Assembly: GCA_016342285.1 (NCBI GenBank) | Contig: JAEINQ010000039.1 | Span: 1 to 64,000, forward strand | Reading direction: 5' to 3' | Source of the DNA: Desulfobacterales bacterium | GTDB lineage: Bacteria > Desulfobacterota > Desulfobacteria > Desulfobacterales > JAEINQ01 | DNA length: 64,000 nucleotides | Shown here: one piece after another, positions 1-8,892 of the stretch | Layout: each line of letters begins with the position of its first letter | How positions within the stretch are numbered: the first letter of the stretch is position 1 | Translations under genes and position numbers: made by a program | The notes under the pieces: model-generated | Seen by the model: the letters and a program-made list of their open reading frames with translations, nothing else | Told to the model about the DNA's origin: nothing | The model's database searches: none

Positions 1-84
1 TCAGTCTTCAGTCTTCAGTCTTCAGTCTTCAGTCTTCAGTCTTCAGTCTTCAGTCTTCAGTCTTCAGTCTTCAGTCTTCAGTCT
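1..84. repeat. 7-bp tandem repeat, 12 units
   Basis: A perfect tandem array of the heptamer tcagtct fills the left edge and may continue beyond it. It ends three bases before the stop codon of fdhA (minus strand), so it lies in the 3' flank of that gene. A 7-bp unit shifts reading frame at every change of copy number, which is typical of a slippage-prone simple repeat. No function is evident. Confidence 0.97.
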
Positions 85-86
85 CC

Positions 87-2852
87 CTATGCTGCCTTCG
101 ACAGTCGAACGGCGCAGACTTTGTATTCGGGAATGCCCGAGACCGGGTCCAGGGCCGCGTTGGTGAGCCGGTTGGCAGCGGCCTTGGCATAGTGAAAGGG
201 GATGAAGACCGTGCCGGGCACCGCCTTGGCCGAGACCTGGATGCGGGCGTGAATCTCTCCCCGGCGTGAGGCGATGGTGGCCAGTGCCCCGTCCTCCAAT
301 CCCAAATTCGAAGCGTCGGTCGGGGCGATCTCAACGAAGCTCTCCGGGGCCCGCTCGTTGAGTCCGTCGGTTTTCATGGTCATGGTGCCGGTGTGGTACT
401 GGTAGAGGACCCGACCGGTGGTCAGGTACAGGGGGTATTCGTTGTCGGTCTCTTCGGCCGGTACCCGGTAGTCGATGGCATGAAACATCCCCTTGCCCCG
501 GGTGAACTGTTCGCCGTGAAGGATCGGCGTGCCCGGATGCTCCGGTGTGGGGCAGGGCCAGTGAAGGCCGGTCTTTTCGATGCGTTCGTAGGAGATGCCG
601 GCATAGGAGGGGGTAACGGTGCGAAGCTCTTCAAAAATGGCTTCCGTGTTGTCGTAGCCCATGGCATATCCCATCCGTGAAGCGATGGCGCAGGTGATCT
701 CCCAGTCGTAGCGCGCCTCTCCGGGCGGCTGAACCGCTTCTCGAATCCGCTGGACCCGTCTTTCGGTGTTGGAGAAGGTGCCGTCTTTTTCGGCAAAGCA
801 CCGGGACGGCAGGACCACATCGGCTGTCCGGGCGGTTTCGGTCAGAAAAATATCCTGGACCACCATGAAGTCGAGGTGCCCCAGGCTCGCCTCGGCATGG
901 TTGAGGTCCGGGTCACTGACCAGGGGGTTTTCGCCGATGATGTACAAGGCCTTTAGTTCCCCCGCGTGGGCCTTGGGGATCATCTGGGTGACGGTCAGCC
1001 CGGGTTTGTCCGAAAGGCCGGAAATGTCCCAGGCCGCCTCCATCTTCTTGCGGGCGTCCTCGCTGGCCACCGGCTGGTAGGCGCTGAAAACATTGGGCAG
1101 GCCGCCGAAATCGCAAGCCCCCTGGACGTTGTTCTGGCCTCGCAGGGGATTGACCCCGCCGCCGCGCTTTCCCATGTGACCGCAGAGCATGGCCAGGTTG
1201 GCCAGGCTCTTGACGTTGTCGGTGCCCGACGTATGCTGGGTGATACCCATGCAGTAGCAGATGCTGGCCACCCCGGCCGTGGCGTACATGCGCGCCGCGG
1301 CCTCGATGTCCGCGGCGGCGATGCCGGTGATCGTTTCCACATGGGCGGGGGTGTATGTTTCAACGGTCTTTTTGAGCGCCTCGAAGTTTTCCGTCCGTTT
1401 TTCCACGAAGTCGTGATCGTAAATATCCTCTTTGATGATCACGTGCATCATCCCGTTGATCCAGGCCACGTCGGTGCCGATGTTCTGGCGAAGCCACAGA
1501 TCGGCAAATCCGGTCAGTTTGATACGTCGCGGATCAACGGCAATCAGCTTGGCTCCCCGGCGGGTCACCGCCCGTTTGATAAAGGTCGAGAGTACCGGGT
1601 GGTTTTCGGTGGTGTTGGTGCCGGTGACCAGGATCACGTCGGCTTCCTCGATGTCGGCGATGGTGTTGGTCATCGCTCCGCTTCCAAACGCTGCGGCCAG
1701 ACCGGCCACGGTGGAGCTGTGTCAGAGACGGGCGCAGTGATCGATGTTGTTGGTCTTTAAAACCGCCCGGGTGAACTTGTTGGCGATGTAGTTTTCCTCG
1801 TTGGTGATCCGTGCCGAGGTGAGGACGCCAATGCTGTCCGGACCGTGGGTCGCTTTGATGTCGCCGAGTTTTTGGGCCACCAGGTCCAGGGCCTCGTCCC
1901 AGGAGGCGTCGGTCAGTTCACCGTTTTTACGAATCAGGGGCCGGGTCAGGCGTTCGGCGGAGCCGATGAAATTAAAACCGAACCGTCCCTTGACGCAGAG
2001 GCTGCCGTGGTTGGGGGGGGCGTTGACCCCGGTGACCTTGACCACGCGGTTGTCTTTAACGTGCAGGTAAAGCTGGCATCCCACGCCGCAGTAAGAGCAG
2101 GTGGTGCGCATGTTTGTGGTTTCCCAGGGCCGGACCGCGTACCGGACGTCTTTTTCCACCAGGGCGCCCACCGGGCAGGCCTGGACGCATTCGCCGCAGA
2201 AGACGCAGTCGGAATCCTTCAGTGGCTGGTCGCCGGCAGCGATGATTTTGGCCGCGGCGCCCCGATAGCCGAAATTAATGGCGTTGTTGACCTGAACTTC
2301 GTTGCAGGCCTGAACGCAACGGCCGCACTGAATGCAGCGGGAGAAGTCCCGGACGATGAAGGGGTTGACGTCTTCTAAGGGGTATGGGGTCTCGGTACCG
2401 GCAAATCGTTCGCCGGAGACCTGATAGCGGTAGGCCAGATCCTGCAGGCGGCAGTCGCCCCAGACCGGACAGAGTTCTTCGCTCCGGTCGTCTTGGTGAA
2501 CCTGAAGTTGAAAGGCGGTCCAGTCCTGATCGTCGGAGCCGCGTACGGCACAGTTGTGGTTGCCCGAGGAGAGCATGAGCTGGATGATCAGGCGCCGGGC
2601 CTCGACGACCTGCGCCGATTCGGTCCGGACGACCATGTTGTCGGCTGCCGGGGTGCTGCAGGCAGTGAGCAGGCTGCGTGCCCTTTCGACCTCCACCACG
2701 CAGATGCGGCAGGCCCCCGTGGGGGTGGTCCCTTTGAGGTGGCACAGGGTTGGTATGTCAACGCTGTTTCTCCGGGCGACCTCCAGAATGGTTTCGCCCG
2801 GGGTGAACGTGAATTCGTTGCCGTTGATGACGATGACGTGCTGTGGGTCCAT
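87..2852 (-). CDS. fdhA: Selenocysteine-containing formate dehydrogenase, catalytic subunit
   Basis: Molybdenum or tungsten bis-MGD enzyme oxidising formate to CO2. The ORF track splits it (1722..2891 and 87..1709), but both parts share a frame and are separated only by TGA at 1722-1724. The context DHCARL-U-HSSTVAGL is the family's catalytic selenocysteine site (Sec377 of 921 residues). Domains in order: NuoG-like [2Fe-2S] ferredoxin (CHLKGTTPTGACRIC), His/Cys [4Fe-4S] segment, two ferredoxin clusters (CIQCGRCVQAC, CVFCGECVQAC), the Mo-proximal cluster (CSYCGVGC) and the molybdopterin oxidoreductase body with its C-terminal dinucleotide-binding domain. The start at 2852 is chosen over 2891 because GAGGAG sits 9 nt upstream. 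The ferredoxin-rich N-terminus suggests coupling to NAD or a hydrogenase-type partner, but no partner subunit is adjacent. Confidence 0.96.
1693..1709 (-). promoter_or_regulatory. Bacterial SECIS hairpin of fdhA
   Basis: Starting 12 nt after the UGA, the minus strand reads GTGGCC-GGTCT-GGCCGC. This gives a 6-bp stem (one G-U pair) with a GGUCU apical loop, the same loop as in the E. coli fdhF SECIS. The hairpin is inside the coding region, as is normal for bacterial SelB-dependent recoding. Confidence 0.92.
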
Positions 2853-3077
2853 GGGGACGGCCTCTCCTCGTATGGGTGCTGGCGGTCGCAAGCTCCGGCG
2901 ACGCGGTGTCTTGCCTCAACGCTTCGAAATGAAATGCAAAACCGCTTCCACGATGCGCAGTTGGGAGCGCTTTGTTTGCCCGGTTCCGACGCCCGTTTGT
3001 TCCTATATTACGACGGGGGTTTTGTCAATGATGGGCGTTGGTGGGATAAAAATCCAGGTCCAAAGGAGGGGGTGATG

Positions 3078-3132
3078 GTTTGTCCCTGGCAGGGGCTGGG
3101 TTACCGATCCCATATCAGTTTGGAGTGCCTAC
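3078..3132. repeat. Partial copy of dispersed repeat B
   Basis: The stretch running from tccctggcaggggctgggtt to agtttggagtgcctac matches the right half of the repeat at 3628-3720. It overlaps the 3' end of the VanZ-like gene by a few bases, so it lies in the space between fdhA and that gene. Confidence 0.6.
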
Positions 3133-3527
3133 TTCGAATTGGAAGGGAGACAGCCATTGACCCGGAATTGCCAGACAAGCACAGCCACCAAGGCGCCGAG
3201 GGTGTCTGCAGCCAGATCCAGGGCCTCGGCGTTTCGCCAGGGGACAAAGGACTGGTGGATTTCGTCGCTGAGCCCGTACAGGGCCGCCGACAGGATGCTG
3301 GCCACGGCAAGGCGAACCGGTTTGTGGTTCAGGTCCGTGGTTTGGTAGGCCCGAAAGAAGAGAATCCCCAGCAGGGCGTAGGCGGTAAAATGGAGCACCT
3401 TGTCCATGCCGGGCCAGGCCGGCAGGGACGGGGTTGCCGGGCTTGCGGATTGGATGAAAATGGCGATGCAATAGAGGGCCACCGCCAGCCAGCGGCTGAG
3501 CCTTGGATTCACCTGGGTCCTTAGCAT
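3129..3527 (-). CDS. VanZ-like family membrane protein
   Basis: 132 residues with about four membrane segments. The C-terminal half carries the VanZ-like signature D-E-x-H-Q (GLSDEIHQSFVPWRN) followed by DLAADTLGA. The family is named after the teicoplanin-resistance protein VanZ. Most members in non-resistant bacteria have no known role, so a resistance function should not be assumed. The gene stands alone between fdhA and a repeat-filled gap, reads the same way as fdhA, and is separated from it by about 280 bp. Confidence 0.85.
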   Translation of the reverse strand: MLRTQVNPRLSRWLAVALYCIAIFIQSASPATPSLPAWPGMDKVLHFTAYALLGILFFRAYQTTDLNHKPVRLAVASILSAALYGLSDEIHQSFVPWRNAEALDLAADTLGALVAVLVWQFRVNGCLPSNSK

Positions 3528-3627
3528 CTGGTCGGTTTGAAAAAATCAAAAAGGCACGAAGGCCACAAAATCGAGGGATTCAACACAGATTGTCTTCTTT
3601 GTGCCTTTGTGGTTTGCGTAAGCCTCA

Positions 3628-3720
3628 TTTTTAAAGAATCCTGGCCCAGAGGACCAGGCTTTGGGATGCCTCTGGAAGGGGCCGGGTTGCCGCCCCCCGG
3701 ATCAGTGTGGAGTGCCTAAA
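3628..3720 (+). repeat. Dispersed intergenic repeat B, full copy
   Basis: About 90 bp from aaagaatcctggcccagagg to gtgtggagtgccta. It aligns with the reverse complement of 27745-27833, including both ends. Partial copies lie at 3078-3132 and about 32937-32960. It contains short internal palindromes (ctggcccagaggaccag) but no ORF, so it behaves as a non-coding repeat family. Confidence 0.85.
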
Positions 3721-3869
3721 GTGAGTCCCGCCAAGGCGGGATTGAGGAGTCGCTTCGCTCCATCAATTTTCTATAATAGGCAGAATTCCTTAACTTTAGC
3801 TCACTCCAAACTTTAGTTCACTTTAGTCACTTGCAGCATCGGTGTCTCGGCATAGCCAATTGACTCTGA

Positions 3870-3888
3870 CCATGCCCTGAGGGCATGG
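3870..3888 (-). terminator. Hairpin downstream of thrS
   Basis: Perfect 8-bp inverted repeat CCATGCCC-TGA-GGGCATGG about 15 nt after the thrS stop. There is no U-tract on the minus strand, so it may be a transcript-stabilising hairpin rather than an intrinsic terminator. Confidence 0.5.
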
Positions 3889-3902
3889 ATTTCCATGACG
3901 AG

Positions 3903-5813
3903 TTAAAAGATGTCGAAGTCCAGTGCCCGGTTTTGAATATGGCGGCCCACCCGGTCAAAGAAGGTCTCGTGGGAGATGCCGTAGTGGACCTTGCCGTCCA
4001 GGGTTCGCACCGAAAGCGTTGAGGCCTCCTTTTCCTTGGCGCCGATGGTGATGATCAGCGGCACCCGGTCAAGCTGGGCGTCGCGGACCTTGCGGTTGAG
4101 GCTCTCGGTGCGCCGGTCGAGTTCCACGCGGAGTCCCCGGGCCTTCATTTGGCCGGCCACCGTTTCGGCATAGGGAATCAAGTCGTCGTTGATGGGGAGC
4201 AGGGTCGCCTGCACCGGTGCCATCCAAAGGGGAAACCTGCCGGCGAAGTGTTCCACCAGGATGCCAAAGAACCGTTCGATGGATCCGAATACCGTGCGGT
4301 GAATCATGATGGGCCGGCGGCGTTCGTTGTCCCGGGCCACGTAGTTCAGGTCGAAGCGTTCGGGCAGGGACATGTCCAACTGAATGGTGCCGCACTGCCA
4401 GGTCCGGCGAAGGGCATCTTGAATATGCAGATCGATCTTCGGTCCGTAGAAGGCGCCATCACCTTCATTGACCACATATCCGTGGTCATAGGCATCCAGT
4501 GCCCGTCGTAGCCCTTCGGTGGCCACCTCCCATTGGGCGTCGGTGCCGATGGACTTTTCCGGCCGTGTGGAGAGCTCCAGCTGAAAGCCGAGCCCGAAGG
4601 TGCTGTACATCCGTTCTTCCAGGTGCAGCAGATCCAGAATTTCGCTCTGAATCTGGTCCGGGGTCATGAACAGGTGGGCATCGTCCTGGTGAAAAGCCCG
4701 GACCCGGAACAGGCCGTTTAAGACCCCACTGAGTTCGTGGCGATGGACCAGGCCGATTTCAGCCGCCCGCAGGGGCAACTCCCGGTAGGAATGGGGACGG
4801 GTGCCGTAAAGGATCATGCCGCCGGGGCAGTTCATGGGTTTGATGGCGTATTCGTCTTCATCGACCTGGGTGGTGTACATGTTTTCCCGGTAGTTTTCCC
4901 AGTGTCCGCTCTGCTCCCAGAGGGTGCGACGCAAAATGATGGGGGTCTTGGTCTCCACGTAGCCGGCGGCCGAATGTTCTTCCCGCCAGTAGTCGAGCAG
5001 GGCGTTCCAGACCACCATCCCTTTGGGGTGGATGAAGGGCATTCCCGGGGCTTCGTCGTGAAAGCTGAACAGGTCCTGGGCCTCGCCGATTTTGCGGTGG
5101 TTGCGCTTTTTGGCTTCTTCGAGAAAATGCAGGTAGGCCTTGAGTTCCTTCTTGTCGAAGTAGGCGGTTCCGTAAACGCGCTGTAGCTGGGCTTTGCTCT
5201 GGTCGGCCCGCCAGTAGGCGCCCGACACCCGCATGACTTTGGCCGCTTTGACGAACCCCGTGTGGGGCAGATGGGGGCCGCGGCACAGGTCGGTGAACTC
5301 GCCCTGCTCATAAAAAGAGATGGTGCCGTCGGCCAGGCCCTGGACCATTTCAAGCTTGTAGGGTTCGTTGCGGTAAAAATCCAGGGCTTCGGCTTTGGCC
5401 ACCTCCCTTCGCCGAATGGGGATTTTGTCATTGACGATCTTCTTCATCTCGGTTTCGATCTTTGAAAAATCGTCCTCGGAGAGCGGGGCCATGTCGATAT
5501 CGTAGTAAAACCCCTCTTCTACCACCGGGCCGATGGTCAGCCTGGCCTCGGGAAAGAGGCGCAAAATGGCCTGAGCCATGACGTGGGCCGCCGTGTGTCG
5601 CAAAATTTCCAGGGCCTCGGCATCCTTGGTGGTGATCAGGCGCACCGTCGCGTCATGGTCGATGGGCAGGGTGAGATCTTTGAGGCTGCCATCGATTTCA
5701 GCCGCCACGCAGTTTCGGGCCAGACCTTCGGAAATGCTTGTGGCCACGTCCAGCCCGGTGGGGGAATGGTCAAAATGCTTTATGGTTCCGTCAGAAAGTG
5801 TTATATTTACCAT
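3903..5813 (-). CDS. thrS: Threonine--tRNA ligase
   Basis: Charges tRNA-Thr with threonine in the cytoplasm. At 636 residues it has the full bacterial architecture: TGS domain (about 1-62), the editing/SAD domain with the HxxxH motif (HTAAHVMAQAI), a class II catalytic core with zinc ligands around MNCPGGM and the RHE motif (HRHELSG), and a C-terminal anticodon-binding domain. The start ATG has a modest AGGAT upstream. In many proteobacteria thrS precedes infC-rpmI-rplT. Here it is isolated, followed by a repeat-rich gap. Confidence 0.98.
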   Translation of the reverse strand: MVNITLSDGTIKHFDHSPTGLDVATSISEGLARNCVAAEIDGSLKDLTLPIDHDATVRLITTKDAEALEILRHTAAHVMAQAILRLFPEARLTIGPVVEEGFYYDIDMAPLSEDDFSKIETEMKKIVNDKIPIRRREVAKAEALDFYRNEPYKLEMVQGLADGTISFYEQGEFTDLCRGPHLPHTGFVKAAKVMRVSGAYWRADQSKAQLQRVYGTAYFDKKELKAYLHFLEEAKKRNHRKIGEAQDLFSFHDEAPGMPFIHPKGMVVWNALLDYWREEHSAAGYVETKTPIILRRTLWEQSGHWENYRENMYTTQVDEDEYAIKPMNCPGGMILYGTRPHSYRELPLRAAEIGLVHRHELSGVLNGLFRVRAFHQDDAHLFMTPDQIQSEILDLLHLEERMYSTFGLGFQLELSTRPEKSIGTDAQWEVATEGLRRALDAYDHGYVVNEGDGAFYGPKIDLHIQDALRRTWQCGTIQLDMSLPERFDLNYVARDNERRRPIMIHRTVFGSIERFFGILVEHFAGRFPLWMAPVQATLLPINDDLIPYAETVAGQMKARGLRVELDRRTESLNRKVRDAQLDRVPLIITIGAKEKEASTLSVRTLDGKVHYGISHETFFDRVGRHIQNRALDFDIF

Positions 5814-6070
5814 GGTTGATTCATCCTATCGCCTTATGGGTATTTAAAAGATACACGAAGGTAGGCAAAATGCCATGGCGGGTCAAGGAAAAAGTCATTG
5901 GACCCGACCATGCCCGTCCCTTTGTCCGACGCTGCCCGAGCAGGCAGGCCCGGCAGAACGGAAAATAGGCGCTGCCGCCTTTCCCTCATGACCAGAAAAA
6001 GGCCGTAAAAGCGGCGACAACCGTCCGGTTTGCACGGCAAGCCAGCGGAAAGGATTCTGACACTAGGCCC

Positions 6071-7207
6071 ATGACTCCAGCTTATCGTATGATTGATACC
6101 GCCGCGGACCTGGCGGATGCACTGGCCGTTCTCAAGACCGCGACCGAAGTGGCCGTGGATCTGGAAGCCGACTCCATGTTTCACTACCAGGAGAAGGTTT
6201 GCTTGATCCAGATGGCCACCGATCGCATCAACGTTGTCATCGACCCTCTTCCCATCGGTGACCTGAGCTCGCTCAAGCCCCTTTTTGCCAAGCGGAACGT
6301 GAAGAAAGTGTTCCACGGCGCCGATTACGATGTGCGCTCCCTGTTCCGGGATTTCGGCATCGTGATCCACAACCTGTTTGATACCCAGGTGGCCGCCATG
6401 TTCCTGGGGATGCGCGAGACCGGACTGGATGCCGTGCTACAGCAGCGTTTCGGCATTCATCTTGACAAGAAATATCAAAAAAAGGACTGGTCCTGCCGTC
6501 CGCTTCCCCGGGAGATGATCGAGTACGCCGCCGGGGATGTGTTTCACCTGCTCGCCCTGGCCCGGATGATGGAGAAGGAGCTTGCGGAAAAAGATCGCCT
6601 CTGGTGGGTTGAAGAGGAATGCCGGTTGTTGAGCCTTGTCAGGGCTTCGGAACCAGACGACAGCCCGCTTTTTCTTCGCATCAAGGGGGCCGGCAAACTC
6701 GATCGTCGCGGGCTGGCCGTGCTGGAGAACCTGCTCGAACTGCGGCACCGCATCGCCAGGAAAAAAGATCGTCCCCTGTTCAAGGTCTTCGGCAGCAAGG
6801 CGTTGATGAAAATCGCCGCCGATCGGCCAAAAACCCTTCGGGCCCTGGAAAAATGCGATGGTCTGAGCCCCCGCCAGGTGGACATGCACGGCGAGGCGTT
6901 GATCCGTTGCGTCACCGACGGCCTGGCCGTACCCCCCCCAGATCTTCCGACTTATCCCCGCACACGAAGCCCGTCGGTGCCCAGTTGCGTGCCGGATCGC
7001 GTTCTGGAATTGCGTCGGTGGCGAGACGCTGAAGCCGAGAAACTCGGCATTGATCCGACCCTTTTGTTCAACAAGGCGACCATGGGGGCCATCGCTCTGG
7101 AAAAGCCCCAGACCCTGAAGCAACTCGGCGGGGTGGAAGGGATCAAGAGTTGGCAGAAAAAGGCCTATGGCCGGCAGGTCGTTACCCTTCTCAAGGGGAT
7201 GAGGTGA
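6071..7207 (+). CDS. rnd: Ribonuclease D
   Basis: 3'-5' exoribonuclease that trims tRNA and other RNA 3' ends. The N-terminal DEDDy exonuclease domain has all expected motifs: VAVDLEADS (Exo I), FHGADYDVRSL (Exo II) and YAAGDVFHL (Exo III, Tyr plus Asp). HRDC-like helical domains follow (about 205-290 and 310-375). 378 residues is normal for the family. It is divergent from thrS across a 257-bp gap with no gene, and is followed in the same direction by an alpha/beta hydrolase 69 bp downstream. Confidence 0.96.
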   Translation: MTPAYRMIDTAADLADALAVLKTATEVAVDLEADSMFHYQEKVCLIQMATDRINVVIDPLPIGDLSSLKPLFAKRNVKKVFHGADYDVRSLFRDFGIVIHNLFDTQVAAMFLGMRETGLDAVLQQRFGIHLDKKYQKKDWSCRPLPREMIEYAAGDVFHLLALARMMEKELAEKDRLWWVEEECRLLSLVRASEPDDSPLFLRIKGAGKLDRRGLAVLENLLELRHRIARKKDRPLFKVFGSKALMKIAADRPKTLRALEKCDGLSPRQVDMHGEALIRCVTDGLAVPPPDLPTYPRTRSPSVPSCVPDRVLELRRWRDAEAEKLGIDPTLLFNKATMGAIALEKPQTLKQLGGVEGIKSWQKKAYGRQVVTLLKGMR

Positions 7208-7276
7208 GGACGACCGCTGACCGGTGACGGCTGACGGCGGTCCACGGTCTGCCGTCGTCGGTCATAAGGAACGCCC

Positions 7277-7924
7277 ATGGAAGAAAATGTTATAATTGCC
7301 TCTGGCGGTCTTCAACTTCAGGGCCTCTTTGACCCGAAAAGAAACGACCGGGCCGTCGTGGTGACCCATCCCCACCCTCTATATGGCGGTGACATGTTCA
7401 GCCCGGTGGTAGAAGCCGTGGTCCGGGCCTATGCCCGGGCCGGATGGGCAACACTTCGGTTCAATTTTCGCGGGGCAGGCACCAGCGATGGCGCCTTTGA
7501 CAACGGCCGCGGTGAACAGGACGACCTTCGACGGGCCATGGCCTTTGTTCGGGACAAGGGGCTCGATAACGTGGACCTGGCCGGCTACTCCTTCGGCGCC
7601 TGGGTCAACGCCCTGGCGTATGGGAATGAACCGCTGCCGGGGCGGATGGTCATGGTGGCGCCGCCTGTGAATTTTCTCGACTTTGGCCCCGTCACCTCGC
7701 TTTCTGCCCTGGATCTGGTAATCGCCGGCGACCGGGACGATTTTGCCGATGCCGCTCGGGTCCGCGCCATGGTCACCGAATGGAATGGCCAAGCGCGAAT
7801 GGAAGTGATTCCCGGCGCGGATCACTTCTTCTGGTCAGACCTGGACCGGGTCGAGGCCCTCCTCTTTGATTTTCTTTCTATCCCCGAGGCCCGGAAAAAC
7901 GGATCGACCCGTCTATCCGTTTAG
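7277..7924 (+). CDS. Alpha/beta-fold hydrolase
   Basis: 215-residue cytoplasmic hydrolase of the small dienelactone-hydrolase/YhfR-like group. The oxyanion segment THPHPLYGG and the FNFRGAGTSDG motif lead to the nucleophile elbow GYSFG. A late Asp (GDRDDF) and His (GADHFFW) complete the Ser-Asp-His triad. There is no signal peptide. Start ATG is preceded by AAGGA at good spacing. The natural substrate cannot be told from sequence; carboxylesters are likely. Confidence 0.93.
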   Translation: MEENVIIASGGLQLQGLFDPKRNDRAVVVTHPHPLYGGDMFSPVVEAVVRAYARAGWATLRFNFRGAGTSDGAFDNGRGEQDDLRRAMAFVRDKGLDNVDLAGYSFGAWVNALAYGNEPLPGRMVMVAPPVNFLDFGPVTSLSALDLVIAGDRDDFADAARVRAMVTEWNGQARMEVIPGADHFFWSDLDRVEALLFDFLSIPEARKNGSTRLSV

Positions 7925-7938
7925 CATTCGGGTTCTAC

Positions 7939-8240
7939 CAATCCGCCAACATGGTTATCTGGAAAGCCCAAGCTTCCAGAACCGCGGTGCCGGGAGGGAA
8001 TTGAATCCATGTGCCGGCCAAAACTCAGCATTAAGGCCCCGTAAAACCCGCCGAGGCCCCGGAATCAAATAGTTATCTGAAAACACGGGTGATTTGGACA
8101 TTTGTGATAGGAGCGCCTTGCGGCGGGCTTAACGCGGCTTAAATGCTTCAGACAGTTGCCCGGCACATGGATTCAACACCCTCCCTCGGGGCTAAATGAG
8201 AGCACTTGGGCTTTCCGGATAACCGGATTCGCCAATCCGC
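7939..8240. repeat. Large imperfect inverted repeat, about 80-nt arms
   Basis: Arms at about 7939-8018 and 8159-8240. The left arm runs from ggttatctggaaagcccaag to ttgaatccatgtgccgg, and the right arm carries its imperfect reverse complement. The roughly 140-bp centre is non-coding. It could be a miniature inverted-repeat element or a large hairpin between the convergent genes on either side. Confidence 0.8.
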
Positions 8241-8278
8241 CAATCCGTCAATCCGCTAATCCGTCAATTCGTCAATTT
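8225..8278. repeat. 8-bp tandem repeat, about 6 units
   Basis: Degenerate tandem units of atccgcca/atccgtca run from the outer edge of the large inverted repeat to the 3' end of the next gene. One unit-like piece (aatccgcca) also occurs at the left arm's outer edge, so the tandem array may be an expansion of the element's end. Confidence 0.8.
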
Positions 8279-8288
8279 ACATACCCAA

Positions 8289-8681
8289 TTAGACGCTGTT
8301 TTCCAGTTGACGCACGGTATACAGGCAAAAGAAGAATGCGATGACCAGGGGCGGCGAAATGGTGGAAAGAATGTTGGGCGTGCCGGCAAGAAGATGGGTG
8401 GCGGCCAGCAGGGTGCCGGAGCAGCCCATGGTGGCCACGGTCGGCAGCACATAGCGAAACCGATGTCCGTGCACCCGGTTGTAGATGATGGTGATCGCTT
8501 TGACCATGAGCAGGGTCATCGCAAAGCTGAAGGTGCCCTGGGCCATGCCGGAGATGATTCCGGCGGAAAGACCGGCCTCCATGTTGACAAAACAGGCCCA
8601 GCCGCCCCAGAAGACAAAGGCGGCAAAGGCCCAGGCCATGTCGAAGAGCAAGCTGGTTCGTGACGGCGTTTCGGGGCTCAT
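8289..8681 (-). CDS. Conserved membrane protein of unknown function
   Basis: About 130 residues with four predicted membrane helices (LLFDMAWAFAAFVFWGGWA, a glycine-rich second helix, LPTVATMGCSGTLLAATHLL, and a C-terminal one). I start at the ATG at 8681 (MSPETPS) because the longer ORF begins with TTG. I do not recognise the family by name. It looks like a small integral membrane protein with conserved Gly and Trp in helix 1. It is monocistronic, bordered by the large inverted repeat downstream. Confidence 0.75.
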   Translation of the reverse strand: MSPETPSRTSLLFDMAWAFAAFVFWGGWACFVNMEAGLSAGIISGMAQGTFSFAMTLLMVKAITIIYNRVHGHRFRYVLPTVATMGCSGTLLAATHLLAGTPNILSTISPPLVIAFFFCLYTVRQLENSV

Positions 8682-8892
8682 GGTCACCGGTTCATTTCGA
8701 TTTGAGAATCCACGTCCTTTTGGCGTGGTCAGGGGCAACTAATTATGCCGATAAAATTGCGGGCCAGTGCCTAAAACGCACTAAAGATTGATGATTGCCC
8801 AAGGCGTAAAACCGTCATATGATTTGAGGCTCCCGTTTGGATGACTCTTGCTGTTTCGTCAAATACAAGACACGAAATACCAAAAACCAGTG

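Larger units (their letters stand above)
3528..3902. other. Gene-free interval with repeats
   Basis: 375 bp without a credible gene. It holds an imperfect inverted repeat of the cacgaagg/ccttcgtg type (about 3548-3616), one full copy of dispersed repeat B, a short hairpin (cccgccaaggcggga, about 3727-3741), a base-poor tract, and the hairpin downstream of thrS. Confidence 0.8.

Noticed and set aside
1-84. CRISPR-like repeat array at the left edge
   Set aside because: The unit is 7 bp with no spacers; it is a simple tandem repeat.
2493-3524. 343-codon plus-strand ORF over the fdhA and VanZ-like genes
   Set aside because: It is the antisense shadow of two well-supported genes in high-GC DNA and has no family motif of its own.
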